Positions 1 through 9,353 of a stretch of 64,000 nucleotides of DNA are shown here, one piece after another. How positions within the stretch are numbered: the first letter of the stretch is position 1; each line of letters begins with the position of its first letter. Source of the stretch: Caldilineaceae bacterium (lineage in GTDB: Bacteria > Chloroflexota > Anaerolineae > Caldilineales > Caldilineaceae); contig JAJDXQ010000037.1 of assembly GCA_022823185.1 (NCBI GenBank), forward strand, positions 58,660-122,659, in the 5' to 3' direction. The translations under genes were made by a program, and so were the position numbers. The notes below the pieces were generated by a model that saw nothing but the letters and a program-made list of their open reading frames with translations, had not been told where the DNA came from and made no database searches.

Positions 1-1974
1 GGCCACCCACTTAGCAGGCTCCCAGTATTGCACGCGCGGGTCGTTCAGCCCGGCGGTGGCCAGAATGGCCGGATAGTCTTTGGCCTCGACATTGTCGTAG
101 GGCGAATAGCTCTTCATGTAGCGGTAGTATTCCGGATCGGCGGGGTTGCCCCATTCCTCCCATTCGATGACGGTCAGGGGGATAGAGGCGTCGAGCATGG
201 TGTTGACGACATCCACGAACGGGACGCCGGCGACGACGGCGGCGAAGAGATCGGGCCGCATGTTGGTCACTGTGCCCATGAGCAGCCCGCCGGCGCTGCG
301 GCCGCTGATGGCCAGCCTCTGGGGCGAGGTGTAGTTGCGGTCGATCAGCGTCTGCGCGCAGGCGATGAAGTCGGTGAACGTGTTTTTCTTCTTGAGATAT
401 TTGCCGTCTTCCTTCCACTGGCGGCCCATTTCGCCGCCGCCGCGGATATGGGCGTAGGCGACGACGAAGCCTCTTTGCAGCAGGCTGACATGCTCGCTTC
501 TGAAGACGGGGTCATAGCTCATGCCGTAGGAGCCGTAGCCGATCAGGAGGCAGGGGTTCCGGCCGTCCAAATCCAGGCCGGCCGGCATGACAAGAGAGAG
601 CGGCGCCTTCGCGCCGTCGGGCGCGCGAGCCCAGATGCGGCTGGTGGAAAAGGAGGCCGGATCGTACCCGTTCACTTCCTTCTGTTTGCGGAGGATGCCG
701 GTACGGTCGGCCATGTCATAGTCAAAGACAGAGGGCGGCGAGACGAGGGAAGTATAGCGGTAGCGGACGACCTGGCTGGTGAATTGGGGATTCTGGTCGG
801 GGAAAACGGTGTAGACCGGCTCCATCTGCTGGACGCGATGTGAGGAAGATTCTCTGCCGGCGAAGAAGGCGCCGTCGCGCAGGTCCTGAATTCTGATGTG
901 GGTCAGGCCGCTCTCTCGCTCCCAGATGACCAGGAAGTCCTGGAAGGGTTCGACTCTATCGAGCGTGATCTGGGCGGAATGGGGGACCAGTTCCCGCCAG
1001 TTTTCCCTGGCGGGCGTTTTTGCCGGCGCCGCCATGAGGCGGAAGTTCTCCGCCTGCCAGTTTGTCAGAATGAGGAAACGGTCTTCGCCGGTTCGCGTGC
1101 GGTGGTGGGTGACGGAGTATTCCATATCCTGCACGCGGGGTTGCACGAGAATGGGCTGCTCGTCGGGGTCATCGGCGACGATTGCATGGGCCTCTGAGGT
1201 TACGGCGCTATCCAGAGCGAAAAAGATGTAGCGTTCGCTTTTGGATTTGTAGAGCCGCAGGAAGAAACGTTCGTCTTCTTCGTGGTAGACGACTTCGTCA
1301 TCCGACGTGTCCTGACCGAGCCGGTGTCGATGCAGCTTGTACGGCCGCAGCGCCGGGTCGAGGGTGGTGTAATAGAGGGTGCGGTTGTCGTTGGCCCATT
1401 CCAGCCCGTAGTAGGTGTTCTCGATCCGGTCCGGCAGCAGCTCGCCGGTCGACAGGTCCTTGACTTGCAGCGTGTAGGTTTCCGAGCCATCGGTATCGAG
1501 GGCAAAGGCCAGGAGTGAATGATCGGGGCTGACCGTGTAGTTCGCCATGCGCAGGTAGTCGCGCCCTTCGGCCTCTACATTGAGATCGATCAGGACCTGT
1601 TCGGCCGCGTCCAGGCTCCCGTGCTTGCGGCAGTAGATCCGATACTGCTTGCCCTCTTCTTCGCGGTAGTAGTAGAAGTAGCCGCCGTGGGCGACAGGCG
1701 CGGATTCGTCGGTCTCCTTGATGCGGCTCTTCATTTCCTCGAAGAGGGCATCCTGAAGGGGCTCGGTATGGGCCAACATCGCATCGGTGTAGTCGTTTTC
1801 GGCTTCCAGGTAGGAAAGCACTGCCGGGTTGTCGCGCTCTCGCAACCAGAAATAGTTGTCGACGCGATCGTCGCCGTGATTCCGGTGGGTGACGGGCTGA
1901 ACCGGCGCCACAGGAGGCGGCGGGTCTGCCTTGGGTTCGGGCACAGCGAAACACGGGCCAGTGTTAACTGACAT
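1..1974 (-). CDS. ptrB: Oligopeptidase B (S9A), 3' end cut by the window
   Basis: Serine peptidase of the prolyl oligopeptidase family, which cleaves short peptides after basic residues. The frame runs from ATG at 1974 to the window edge (658 codons) without a stop. The N-terminal part (about residues 20-430) is the beta-propeller region, opening with a DDRVDNYFWLRERDNPAVL-like segment typical of oligopeptidase B. The hydrolase domain has the nucleophile in GRSAGG (Ser560) and the acid in GLNDPRV followed by YWEPAKWVA, the classic PtrB C-terminal block. The catalytic His should lie roughly 40-60 codons beyond the window, so its absence is an edge effect. No signal peptide is seen, so it is probably cytoplasmic. 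Confidence 0.95.
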   Translation of the reverse strand, partial: MSVNTGPCFAVPEPKADPPPPVAPVQPVTHRNHGDDRVDNYFWLRERDNPAVLSYLEAENDYTDAMLAHTEPLQDALFEEMKSRIKETDESAPVAHGGYFYYYREEEGKQYRIYCRKHGSLDAAEQVLIDLNVEAEGRDYLRMANYTVSPDHSLLAFALDTDGSETYTLQVKDLSTGELLPDRIENTYYGLEWANDNRTLYYTTLDPALRPYKLHRHRLGQDTSDDEVVYHEEDERFFLRLYKSKSERYIFFALDSAVTSEAHAIVADDPDEQPILVQPRVQDMEYSVTHHRTRTGEDRFLILTNWQAENFRLMAAPAKTPARENWRELVPHSAQITLDRVEPFQDFLVIWERESGLTHIRIQDLRDGAFFAGRESSSHRVQQMEPVYTVFPDQNPQFTSQVVRYRYTSLVSPPSVFDYDMADRTGILRKQKEVNGYDPASFSTSRIWARAPDGAKAPLSLVMPAGLDLDGRNPCLLIGYGSYGMSYDPVFRSEHVSLLQRGFVVAYAHIRGGGEMGRQWKEDGKYLKKKNTFTDFIACAQTLIDRNYTSPQRLAISGRSAGGLLMGTVTNMRPDLFAAVVAGVPFVDVVNTMLDASIPLTVIEWEEWGNPADPEYYRYMKSYSPYDNVEAKDYPAILATAGLNDPRVQYWEPAKWVA

Positions 1975-2344
1975 AGGAACTCCTGACTTTCGCTCTTAAT
2001 TTACTGCTCAATGGGGGTACTGGGCGAACATTATACTGTAACGATGTTAGATGCCCTATTTTTGCAGGCGGCGGAAATTATTTTGGGGTACGAAGATTAT
2101 TCAGGGGGGGGTAGAGGGTTGCGGTTGGACTGGGGGAAGGGCGCAACAGTTGGCGGGAAATTTGACATCGTGAACGGAGTCAGGTAGCCTAGCACCGATT
2201 CCTCCAGCAAGACGGCCCCGCGGTTTTGTCGCGGCGGGGTCGGTGAGACCCAGATCAATTGAGGTTGGGGTATACGACGCGGTTTTCTGTGGCGGCTGGA
2301 TTCAATAGCCGCGGGGGAAGACATACGCGAGTTCTGCAGGGTAG
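1975..2344. other. Divergent intergenic region between ptrB and the first ABC operon
   Basis: 370 bases separate the two divergent starts. On the minus strand a TATAAT box (2035-2030) lies about 55 bases before ptrB, without a good -35. On the plus strand there is a TTGACA element (separate entry) and a GC-rich hairpin-like stretch at about 2214-2240. No convincing gene is seen; the small frames here have no recognisable product. Confidence 0.5.
2162..2190 (+). promoter_or_regulatory. Possible sigma70-type promoter for the first ABC operon
   Basis: TTGACA (2162-2167), a 17-base spacer, then TAGCCT (2185-2190). The -35 is perfect and the -10 matches only three of six positions. It would give a leader of about 150 bases before the permease gene. 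Confidence 0.4.
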
Positions 2345-3361
2345 ATGCGCGTGATCAGCGAAGAGCAGTTGGAAAGCCAGACGACGGCGGCCAACTCAGG
2401 GCGGTCACAACGCCCGATGTCGAAGGCAAGGCGAATCCTGCAGCGTATTCTCGGCAACGAACGGGAGCTGAAGACAAATCTCTCGCTGCTGTCGATGTCG
2501 CTCCCGGGAATCATTCTGCTCTTTGTGTTCGCGTATTTGCCGATGTTGGGCATCGTCATCGCGTTCAAGGACTATCGCTTCAATCTGGGCATTCTGGGGA
2601 GCGAATGGGTCGGCTTTCAGAACTTTCACTTTTTGTTTGGGACGGACGCCGCGTTTCGGATCACGCGCAATACATTGTTGATGAATCTTCTGTTCATCAG
2701 CACGACAACCGTCTGCGCGCTGGCTGTCGCCATCCTGATGAACGAAGCGTATCGCAGCAGGATGAGCAAGTATTATCAGACGATGCTGTTCTTTCCCTAT
2801 TTCATCTCCTGGGTGATTGTCAGCTATTTCGTCTTTGCCTTTTTGAACGGTCAGACCGGGCTGGTCAATCAGTGGGTCGATGTACTTGGTCTGGACCGGA
2901 TTGCCTGGTACCGCTCGCCGGAGTATTGGCCTGTCATCCTCGTTCTTGCCAATCTATGGAACGGAATTGGGTTCAGCAGCATCATATACCTGGCCGGGAT
3001 TCTGGGGATATCGCCGGAGCTGTTTGAGGCGGCGAAGATAGACGGCGCGGGGAAGCTGCAGCAGATCCGGTATATTACGTTGCCAATGCTGTACCCGATG
3101 ATCATCATCCTGACCCTGCTGGCGATTGGGCGCATTTTTCACGCCGATTTCGGCCTGTTCTTCTTCCTGCCGCGGGACAATCCGCTGCTCTATTCGACAA
3201 CTGACGTCATCGACACCTTTGTATACCGCTCATTGGTGGAGTTGGGCGAGATCAGCATGGCTGCAGCCGCCGGCTTTTATCAGTCGTTTGTGGGATTTCT
3301 GCTGGTGGTGGGAGCCAATTGGGTTGTGCGCCGGGTGAACGAGGACTACGCACTGTATTAG
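2345..3361 (+). CDS. CUT1 ABC transporter permease, LplB-like
   Basis: Inner-membrane permease (338 residues) of a carbohydrate importer of the LplB type. After a charged N-terminal tail there are six predicted membrane spans, beginning with LSLLSMSLPGIILLFVFAYL. The coupling-loop motif EAAKIDGAGKLQQIRYITLP is the family EAA loop that docks on the ATPase. The ATG at 2345 has only a weak ribosome site; ATG 2417 (MSKARRIL) is a plausible alternative. It is followed after 12 bases by the partner permease and then by the binding protein, so this is one operon. No ATPase gene is linked. The substrate cannot be read directly; LplB relatives usually import oligosaccharides. Confidence 0.9.
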   Translation: MRVISEEQLESQTTAANSGRSQRPMSKARRILQRILGNERELKTNLSLLSMSLPGIILLFVFAYLPMLGIVIAFKDYRFNLGILGSEWVGFQNFHFLFGTDAAFRITRNTLLMNLLFISTTTVCALAVAILMNEAYRSRMSKYYQTMLFFPYFISWVIVSYFVFAFLNGQTGLVNQWVDVLGLDRIAWYRSPEYWPVILVLANLWNGIGFSSIIYLAGILGISPELFEAAKIDGAGKLQQIRYITLPMLYPMIIILTLLAIGRIFHADFGLFFFLPRDNPLLYSTTDVIDTFVYRSLVELGEISMAAAAGFYQSFVGFLLVVGANWVVRRVNEDYALY

Positions 3362-3373
3362 GATTTCGTTGTT

Positions 3374-4282
3374 ATGGCCGTTACGACCAGCCGCCAGCAA
3401 GCTCCATTGAACCGCTATCGCGTCCAGGCATTTTTGGGCCGGTTCGCGGTGCACGCCGTGCTGACTCTGGTCGGTCTGACCTGCCTGATTCCCCTGATCC
3501 TTGTGCTCAGCATCTCCCTTTCCGATGAATTGCGACTGGCGAAGGAGGGATACCAGCTTCTGCCGGTCGGCTTCACGACGTTTGCATACGAGTACATTCT
3601 GCAGCAGCCGGGGCAGATTCTGCGTTCGTACGGGGTGACGGCATTTGTGACGGCTGTTGGCACGGTCGCGGGGCTTCTGGTCTGTTCTCTGCTGGCGTGG
3701 CCACTGGCGCGCAAAGATTTCCGACTGCGCGGGCCGCTTTCGTTCTATGTCTTTTTTACGCTGCTCTTCAACGGCGGCATGGTGCCGTTCTATATTCTGG
3801 TTACGCGTTATCTGGGACTGAAAGACAACATCTTTGTCCTGATTCTGCCGTACATGGTCACAGCCTGGTACGTATTGATCATACGGACCTCCTTTACACA
3901 GTTGCCGACCGAGTTGCTGGATGCGGCCCGCATAGACGGCGCCGGCGAGTGGCGCATCTTTTTCCAGATCGTTGTGCCGCTCTCCAAACCGGTGCTTGCG
4001 ACGATCGGTCTCTTTTTCGTGCTGCGCTACTGGAACGACTGGTTTCTGGCGCTTCTGTTCATCGACGACAGTTCGATGTATCCGCTCCAGTATCTGCTGT
4101 ACGTGTTGATGGCCAATATCAATTTCATGGCCGCGAATCCGCAGACGACCGGAATGCCGATCCCGACGCTTTCGGCGCGGATGGCGATGGCGGTCCTGGC
4201 ATTTGGGCCGGCGCTGTTTACCTTTTTGCTTTTGCAGAAGTACTTTGTTCGCGGCATCACGATCGGTGGATTGAAAGGTTAG
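3374..4282 (+). CDS. CUT1 ABC transporter permease, YtcP-like
   Basis: Second membrane subunit (302 residues) of the same importer, of the YtcP/AraQ type. It has six predicted spans and the EAA loop at about residues 180-200 (ELLDAARIDGAGEWRIFFQI), followed by the usual VPLSKPVLATIGLFF segment. The C-terminus FVRGITIGGLKG is characteristic of this permease class. It starts 12 bases after the preceding permease with no strong ribosome site, consistent with translational coupling. Confidence 0.92.
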   Translation: MAVTTSRQQAPLNRYRVQAFLGRFAVHAVLTLVGLTCLIPLILVLSISLSDELRLAKEGYQLLPVGFTTFAYEYILQQPGQILRSYGVTAFVTAVGTVAGLLVCSLLAWPLARKDFRLRGPLSFYVFFTLLFNGGMVPFYILVTRYLGLKDNIFVLILPYMVTAWYVLIIRTSFTQLPTELLDAARIDGAGEWRIFFQIVVPLSKPVLATIGLFFVLRYWNDWFLALLFIDDSSMYPLQYLLYVLMANINFMAANPQTTGMPIPTLSARMAMAVLAFGPALFTFLLLQKYFVRGITIGGLKG

Positions 4283-4433
4283 TTTTTGTTTTGACGAAAC
4301 CGGTAGGACTGGCTGCGCGGATGAAAAAGCTGAGCGGCAGTTCGATGGGGAAAGCGGTTTACCCCGTTGACGATACACGACTTGCGCGCAGAGATCATTC
4401 AACAAACTGTTCACGAAAGAGGAGAAGAAACAA

Positions 4434-5975
4434 ATGACCCGACACCGTATTCTGGCCGTTCTCAGCGTCTTGCTGATCGCCTCCCTGGTGCTCACGGCCT
4501 GCCCGGCCCCCGCGCCGGCGGAATCTGCTTCCGCAGAGGGAGAGATGGAAGCTGCCGCGCCGTCGCCGGCTGACGGACTGGTGAATATCACCTACACCTA
4601 TGGCAGCCGCGGCATACCGGCCGACCTGCAGATGGTGGAGGATGCGATGAATGAAATCCTTCACGACAAGATCGGCGTAAACCTTACGCTGGAACCGATC
4701 GACTTCGGCGCGTTCAATGACAAGATGCAGTTGCGTCTGTCCGCGGGCGAAGAGTGTGACATAATCTTCACGGCGCCCTGGATCAACAGCTACGCCAACA
4801 ATGTCGCCAACGGCGTGCTTGCGCCACTGGACGATCTGCTGCTCAATCACGCTCCGGGCCTGTGGGGCAGCATGCCGCCCACGACCTGGGACGCGGCGCG
4901 CGTCAACGGCGTGATCTATGGCGTTATCAACCAGCAGATATTCCCGAAGCCCTGGGGCGTCCATCCGCGCAAGGACCTGGCCGAGAAGTACGGCCTCGAC
5001 CTTGATGCGGTCACGAAGTGGGAAGATATGGAGCCGTGGCTGGCTGATGTACGCGATGGCGAGGGCATCACGCCTGTATTCGTTGCCGCGCCTGGACGGG
5101 GGCTCTTCCTCTCGCAGTACTATGGCTTCGACCCCCTTGACGACGGCATCGGATTTCTGGGCATGAAGGCTGACGACGATACGTTGACAGCCGTCAATAT
5201 GGTGGACACTGTCGAATTCCAGATGGCGGCCGATACGACCAAACGCTGGGTGGACGAAGGCTATATGCCGCTGGAGCCGCTGCCCAATGACGAGGCCCAG
5301 TCCGCGTTCCGCGCGGGCCAGTATGCGATGGGATATCATGTAGAAAAGCCGGGCAACGACGTTGAGGCGCAGAACGCCTACGGCTTCGAATTCCTGCTGA
5401 AGAACCTGACAGTTCCCCTGATCCTGGATACGGCCGGCGCCACGGCAACGATGAACGCGATCTGCTCCACTTCCAAGAACCCGGCCAAAGCGATGGAGGT
5501 TCTGGAGGAGTTCAACACAAACGTTTACATCTATAACCTGCTCTCACGGGGCATCGAAGGCGTCCACTGGGTGTGGGAGGATGAGGCCAACCAGGTGATG
5601 CGCTACCCCGAAGGAGTGGACGGCAGCACAAGCTCCTACAATCCCAACACTGACTGGATGTTCGGCAATCAGTTCAATGCGTATTACCGGGACGCCAAGC
5701 AGGTTGGCGCCTGGGAAGCCACCAAGGTGATGAACGATACGGCCTTCCCGTCGGAGGCGTTGGGCTTTGTGGTTGATCGAGAGCCGATCAAGACTGAGAT
5801 TGCGCAGACCTCGGCCGTTTACAACGAGTTTGTCCTGCCGATTCAGTACGGTTGGGTCGCCTATGAGGACGCCGCTGCTGAGGCCATCGACAAGCTGAAC
5901 GAGGCCGGCGCGCAGACGATCATCAACGAAGTGAACCGCCAGCTGCAAGAGTGGCGGGCGAAGAATCCGCGGTAG
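4434..5975 (+). CDS. ABC transporter substrate-binding lipoprotein, LplA-like
   Basis: Extracellular solute-binding protein of 513 residues. The N-terminus MTRHRILAVLSVLLIASLVLTAC is a lipoprotein signal with lipobox LTAC (Cys23), so the mature protein is lipid-anchored outside the membrane. The C-terminal third, with FPSEALGFVVDREPIKTEIAQ-type sequence and a closing INEVNRQLQEW helix, resembles the DUF3502 region found in LplA-like receptors. The start is supported by a strong GAGGAG site about ten bases upstream. It ends a permease-permease-receptor operon and is followed by a GC-rich hairpin. The family suggests an oligosaccharide ligand; the exact sugar is unknown. Confidence 0.9.
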   Translation: MTRHRILAVLSVLLIASLVLTACPAPAPAESASAEGEMEAAAPSPADGLVNITYTYGSRGIPADLQMVEDAMNEILHDKIGVNLTLEPIDFGAFNDKMQLRLSAGEECDIIFTAPWINSYANNVANGVLAPLDDLLLNHAPGLWGSMPPTTWDAARVNGVIYGVINQQIFPKPWGVHPRKDLAEKYGLDLDAVTKWEDMEPWLADVRDGEGITPVFVAAPGRGLFLSQYYGFDPLDDGIGFLGMKADDDTLTAVNMVDTVEFQMAADTTKRWVDEGYMPLEPLPNDEAQSAFRAGQYAMGYHVEKPGNDVEAQNAYGFEFLLKNLTVPLILDTAGATATMNAICSTSKNPAKAMEVLEEFNTNVYIYNLLSRGIEGVHWVWEDEANQVMRYPEGVDGSTSSYNPNTDWMFGNQFNAYYRDAKQVGAWEATKVMNDTAFPSEALGFVVDREPIKTEIAQTSAVYNEFVLPIQYGWVAYEDAAAEAIDKLNEAGAQTIINEVNRQLQEWRAKNPR

Positions 5976-6108
5976 CGCTTCACACATCGGCGTTGGGAAG
6001 CAGTGTTGTTGAAGGCGCCGATGCGCATATCGTGTTTGGCCGCCGCGCCCGGCTGTGTTTGGGCCGCGGCGCGGGGGTGAACGCGAATTTGCGGACTGAG
6101 GTATGCGC

Positions 6109-6137
6109 GTCCCCGGCGGGCCAGGCCCGCCGGGGAC
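6109..6137 (+). terminator. GC-rich hairpin after the ABC receptor gene
   Basis: Perfect 12-bp stem GTCCCCGGCGGG (6109-6120) with CCCGCCGGGGAC (6126-6137) and a five-base loop, followed by only three T. It lies between the receptor gene and the next gene in the same direction. It may be a partial terminator or an mRNA-stabilising element. Confidence 0.55.
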
Positions 6138-6195
6138 TTTGCAGGAAAGCAGCAGCCGGAAACCGATAAACGCACACAAAAGAGAGGTGAGCCTC

Positions 6196-8112
6196 GTGCT
6201 TACACTCACTGCCAGCGTCCCTCTTGATGCGCCGCCCGCCTGGGCCGTGCTGGAGCGGACGCTTTTTGATCTGATGGACAGGTCTGTGCATCCATTTTTG
6301 GAGAAGTACACAAGGCCTGACGGGACGTTGATCTGGGGCGACAGGTGGAGCAACTCGCGTGACGGCGCCGATGACTTCTACGAAAGTTCGTACAACTGGC
6401 CCCTTTACTACCTGCTCGGCGGCGGCGATCATCTGCTCACGCTGGGGCAGCGCCAGTGGGACGCCATCACAAAGCAGCTGACGGAGCTCGGCCCGGTTCT
6501 GGACGAGTATGAACGGGGTTATGACCAGTTCCACCAGAGCGAGAGCTACATCTATTTCTATTTTTTGTGTCTGGCCGATCCGACCAATGCGCGCAACCGT
6601 GAGCGGGCCGCCCGGTTTGCCGGCCTGTATCTGAACGAGAACCCGAATGCGCGCAACTACGACCCGGAGCGCAAGTTGATCCGTGCGCCGCATAACGGCA
6701 GCGGCGGCCCGCGCTGGGGATTCAGCGACAGCGCTGAGCCAAGTTACGGTTGGAGCGCAAGCATGCGCACCTACGGTCTACCCTATACTGACATCCCTGA
6801 GGTCCACGAATACGACGACCTGAAAGACCCGGCCCTGGCCCGCCGGATGGGCGAGGCGATGCAGGATCGGATGGGCAAAGGGGACGTAGTCGGCAACTTG
6901 ATGGTGACGAGTCTGATTGCCAACGCCTATCTGTTGACCGGCGAGGAGAAGTACCGGCGTTGGATAGTCGAGTACCTGGACGCCTGGCGGAAACGGGCCG
7001 CGAGCAACGGCGGCCTGCTGCCCGACAATGTGGGGCTTTCCGGCGAGGTTGGCGAATATCTGGACGGGCGCTGGTATGGCGGACTATACGGCTGGAGCTG
7101 GCCTCACGGGTACTACAATGTTGGGATGGCTGCTGTCGTCAGCGGGGGCAACGCATTCCTGCTCACGGGCGACAGGGGGCATCTCGAGCTGGCCAATGAC
7201 CAGTACGATGCCATCTGGGCGTTGGGAGAGATGCGCAGCCCCGAGGGTGAAGAGATGAGCCTGCGCAGCCACTGGGTAGATCAGCTGGAGGATGAAGACA
7301 AGGGCATTTTCGTTGTGCCCTACAGGCATAATGACGAGGGCTGGTTCGATTATCAGCCGATGTCGCCGGTCTACCCCGCGGCGGTATGGAATATGACGAT
7401 GGATCCCGCGGACTGGGAGCGGATCGAGGCGTTGCGAAGGGCGGAAAAGTACGACTGGCGCCGCGTCCAGGGTTTTCGGAACAAGGAGGATAACGGGCAC
7501 GAACAGCCGTGGCTGCGTTTTCTGGCGGGAGACAACCCCGACTATCCCGAAAAGATGCTTGCCTCCACCTATGGTCAGGTCTGCCGCCGGCTGGCGTTGA
7601 TCCGAGAGGACGAAGAGGACCTGACGCAGGTATACATTCATCACTGGCAGCAGCTCAATCCGGTGATCACCGAGGCGTTGGTGCAGCTCACGCTGGGGGC
7701 GCCGCAGATCATCTACAACGGCGGGTTGCTGCACTGCCGGCTGCGGTATTATGACGCGGCGCGAAAGCGGCCGGGGCTGCCGCCGGACGTCGCCGCGCTG
7801 GTGTCGCGGCTGGAGGCGGATCGGACGGTGGTGGAGCTGGTGAACCTGAGCCCGTACGAGACGCGCACCGTGCTGCTGCAGGCGGGGGGATTCGGCGAGC
7901 ACCGGTTCGAGGCGGTTCAGTACACGACGCGTACGAGCGACTATCCGGGCCCCCAGCAGGCATACCAGTCGCCTACGGTCGAACAGAGTACGAGGGATGC
8001 GGAGGTCAACGACGTCTATCTGCAGGTGGAGCTTCCGCCGGCGACGCGGATAGAACTTGACATCAAGACGGCCCGCTATGTAAACGAGCCGTCATACAAT
8101 TTGCCTTGGTGA
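6196..8112 (+). CDS. Uncharacterised large protein, (alpha/alpha)-toroid glycosidase-like
   Basis: 638 residues from GTG 6196, chosen because GAGAGGTGA sits five bases upstream and because a longer frame would run through the 6109-6137 hairpin. It has no signal peptide, so it is probably cytoplasmic. It is rich in aromatic residues and acidic pairs (GDRWSNSRDGADDFYESSYNWPLYY, HQSESYIYFYF in part), with repeated helix-like blocks that resemble six-hairpin glycosidase or lyase toroids. About residues 1-520 look like the toroid and the last 120 like a beta-rich tail. It sits between an oligosaccharide importer and a sugar-acid enzyme, so processing of imported saccharide is a reasonable inference. 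I do not recognise a named family with certainty. Confidence 0.7.
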   Translation: MLTLTASVPLDAPPAWAVLERTLFDLMDRSVHPFLEKYTRPDGTLIWGDRWSNSRDGADDFYESSYNWPLYYLLGGGDHLLTLGQRQWDAITKQLTELGPVLDEYERGYDQFHQSESYIYFYFLCLADPTNARNRERAARFAGLYLNENPNARNYDPERKLIRAPHNGSGGPRWGFSDSAEPSYGWSASMRTYGLPYTDIPEVHEYDDLKDPALARRMGEAMQDRMGKGDVVGNLMVTSLIANAYLLTGEEKYRRWIVEYLDAWRKRAASNGGLLPDNVGLSGEVGEYLDGRWYGGLYGWSWPHGYYNVGMAAVVSGGNAFLLTGDRGHLELANDQYDAIWALGEMRSPEGEEMSLRSHWVDQLEDEDKGIFVVPYRHNDEGWFDYQPMSPVYPAAVWNMTMDPADWERIEALRRAEKYDWRRVQGFRNKEDNGHEQPWLRFLAGDNPDYPEKMLASTYGQVCRRLALIREDEEDLTQVYIHHWQQLNPVITEALVQLTLGAPQIIYNGGLLHCRLRYYDAARKRPGLPPDVAALVSRLEADRTVVELVNLSPYETRTVLLQAGGFGEHRFEAVQYTTRTSDYPGPQQAYQSPTVEQSTRDAEVNDVYLQVELPPATRIELDIKTARYVNEPSYNLPW

Positions 8113-8123
8113 AGGGGAACCAG

Positions 8124-9281
8124 ATGAGAATTACCGCTCTCGAAACACTATGCCTTTCGCGCATGCATGAGCCGGAACGGCAGTGGATCACCGCTCAATA
8201 TCGGACGGTAAAGGCCGATTGCACGATTATCCAGGCGCGGACGGACGAGGGCCTGGTCGGCATCGGCGAGGCCAGCGCCTACGGCGGGTCGTCGCGCATC
8301 GCGGAATGGGTGGACTGGCTGGCGCCGACGCTGGTCGGCAAAGATGCGTTGGATCCGGCTACGGCGCCGCATCCGAATGGCAGGGACAGGGCGCATGACA
8401 CGGCTGTGGCCGGCATCGACTGCGCGCTGTGGGATCTGCGCGGGAAGGCGGAGGGCAAGCGGGTCAGCGAGCTGCTGGGCGAAAGTCCGGCGGCCTCTGT
8501 GCCGATGTACGCGTCGAGCGGTTGCCGCTACGACTGGCGCGACCGCCCGGAGCAGTTGATCGAGGAGGCGCTGGGCTATGTGGAAGAGGGCTTCCCGGCG
8601 ATGAAGTTCCGCATCGGCACCCACTGGGAGTGGGACGGGGTGACCGTCGACCGATTTCTCGGCCTGGCGCGGGAGCTGCATCAGGCGGTGGCGGGGCGCA
8701 TGGCACTGGCGCTGGACGGCAACTGCCGGCTGACGATGGAGGAGGCGATGCCGATCGCCAAAGAGTTGGACCGGCTGGGCTTCGCCTGGCTGGAGGAGCC
8801 GATTCCCTGGCGTGACATCGACGGCTATGCCGCGCTGGCTGCGGCTGTGGACATGCCTGTTACCGGGGGGGAAAGTTTCACGACGTTGGAGCAGTTTCGC
8901 CCCTACATCGAGAAGCGCGCCTATGATATTGTGCAGCCCGATGCCGGCATCTGCGGTCTGACCGAGTTGACGCGCATCGCGGAGATGGCGGCGCATCACG
9001 GCCTTAAACTCTATCCCCACTCGTGGCATAATGGATTGATGGCGATGGTGCATGCGCAGGCGATTGCGGCGTTGCCGAACCTGGAGATCCTGGAGGTCTG
9101 TCAGATTCAGGGCCCGCTGCAGTGGGGGATTGCGGCGGAGCCGCCGGAGATGGAGGGCGGGCGCCTGTATCTGCCGGACCGGCCCGGCCTGGGAATGGAG
9201 CTGGCAGAGAACCTGACGGAGCGATTCCCTTACATTGAAGGACATTACGCGGTGACGCTTGACCGGTGGCCGCGCAGTTGA
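8124..9281 (+). CDS. Enolase-superfamily enzyme, mandelate racemase/sugar-acid dehydratase type
   Basis: 385-residue enzyme of the mandelate racemase subgroup, which abstracts the alpha-proton of a carboxylate substrate with Mg2+. The barrel shows the catalytic Lys161-Phe-Arg163 (MKFRIG), the metal ligands Asp198 (LDGN), Glu224 (WLEEP) and Glu250 (GGES), and the Asp273/His299 dyad (QPDAG, YPHSWHNG). ATG 8124 is preferred because AAGGGGAA lies just upstream; an in-frame TTG at 8106 would overlap the preceding gene. The stop of that gene is at 8112, so the two are tightly linked. The likely role is dehydration or epimerisation of a sugar acid; the substrate is not deducible. Confidence 0.9.
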   Translation: MRITALETLCLSRMHEPERQWITAQYRTVKADCTIIQARTDEGLVGIGEASAYGGSSRIAEWVDWLAPTLVGKDALDPATAPHPNGRDRAHDTAVAGIDCALWDLRGKAEGKRVSELLGESPAASVPMYASSGCRYDWRDRPEQLIEEALGYVEEGFPAMKFRIGTHWEWDGVTVDRFLGLARELHQAVAGRMALALDGNCRLTMEEAMPIAKELDRLGFAWLEEPIPWRDIDGYAALAAAVDMPVTGGESFTTLEQFRPYIEKRAYDIVQPDAGICGLTELTRIAEMAAHHGLKLYPHSWHNGLMAMVHAQAIAALPNLEILEVCQIQGPLQWGIAAEPPEMEGGRLYLPDRPGLGMELAENLTERFPYIEGHYAVTLDRWPRS

Positions 9282-9353
9282 GGCGCCAGGGCAGGCGTGC
9301 CGGGGTTGTTCGCCACTGGCTTGGCGCATGCAGATGGAAGGTGGGAAAACCGG

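Noticed and set aside
3230..4591. 453-codon frame opposite the second ABC permease
   Set aside because: Gln/Arg/His-rich shadow; the plus strand holds the conserved permease.
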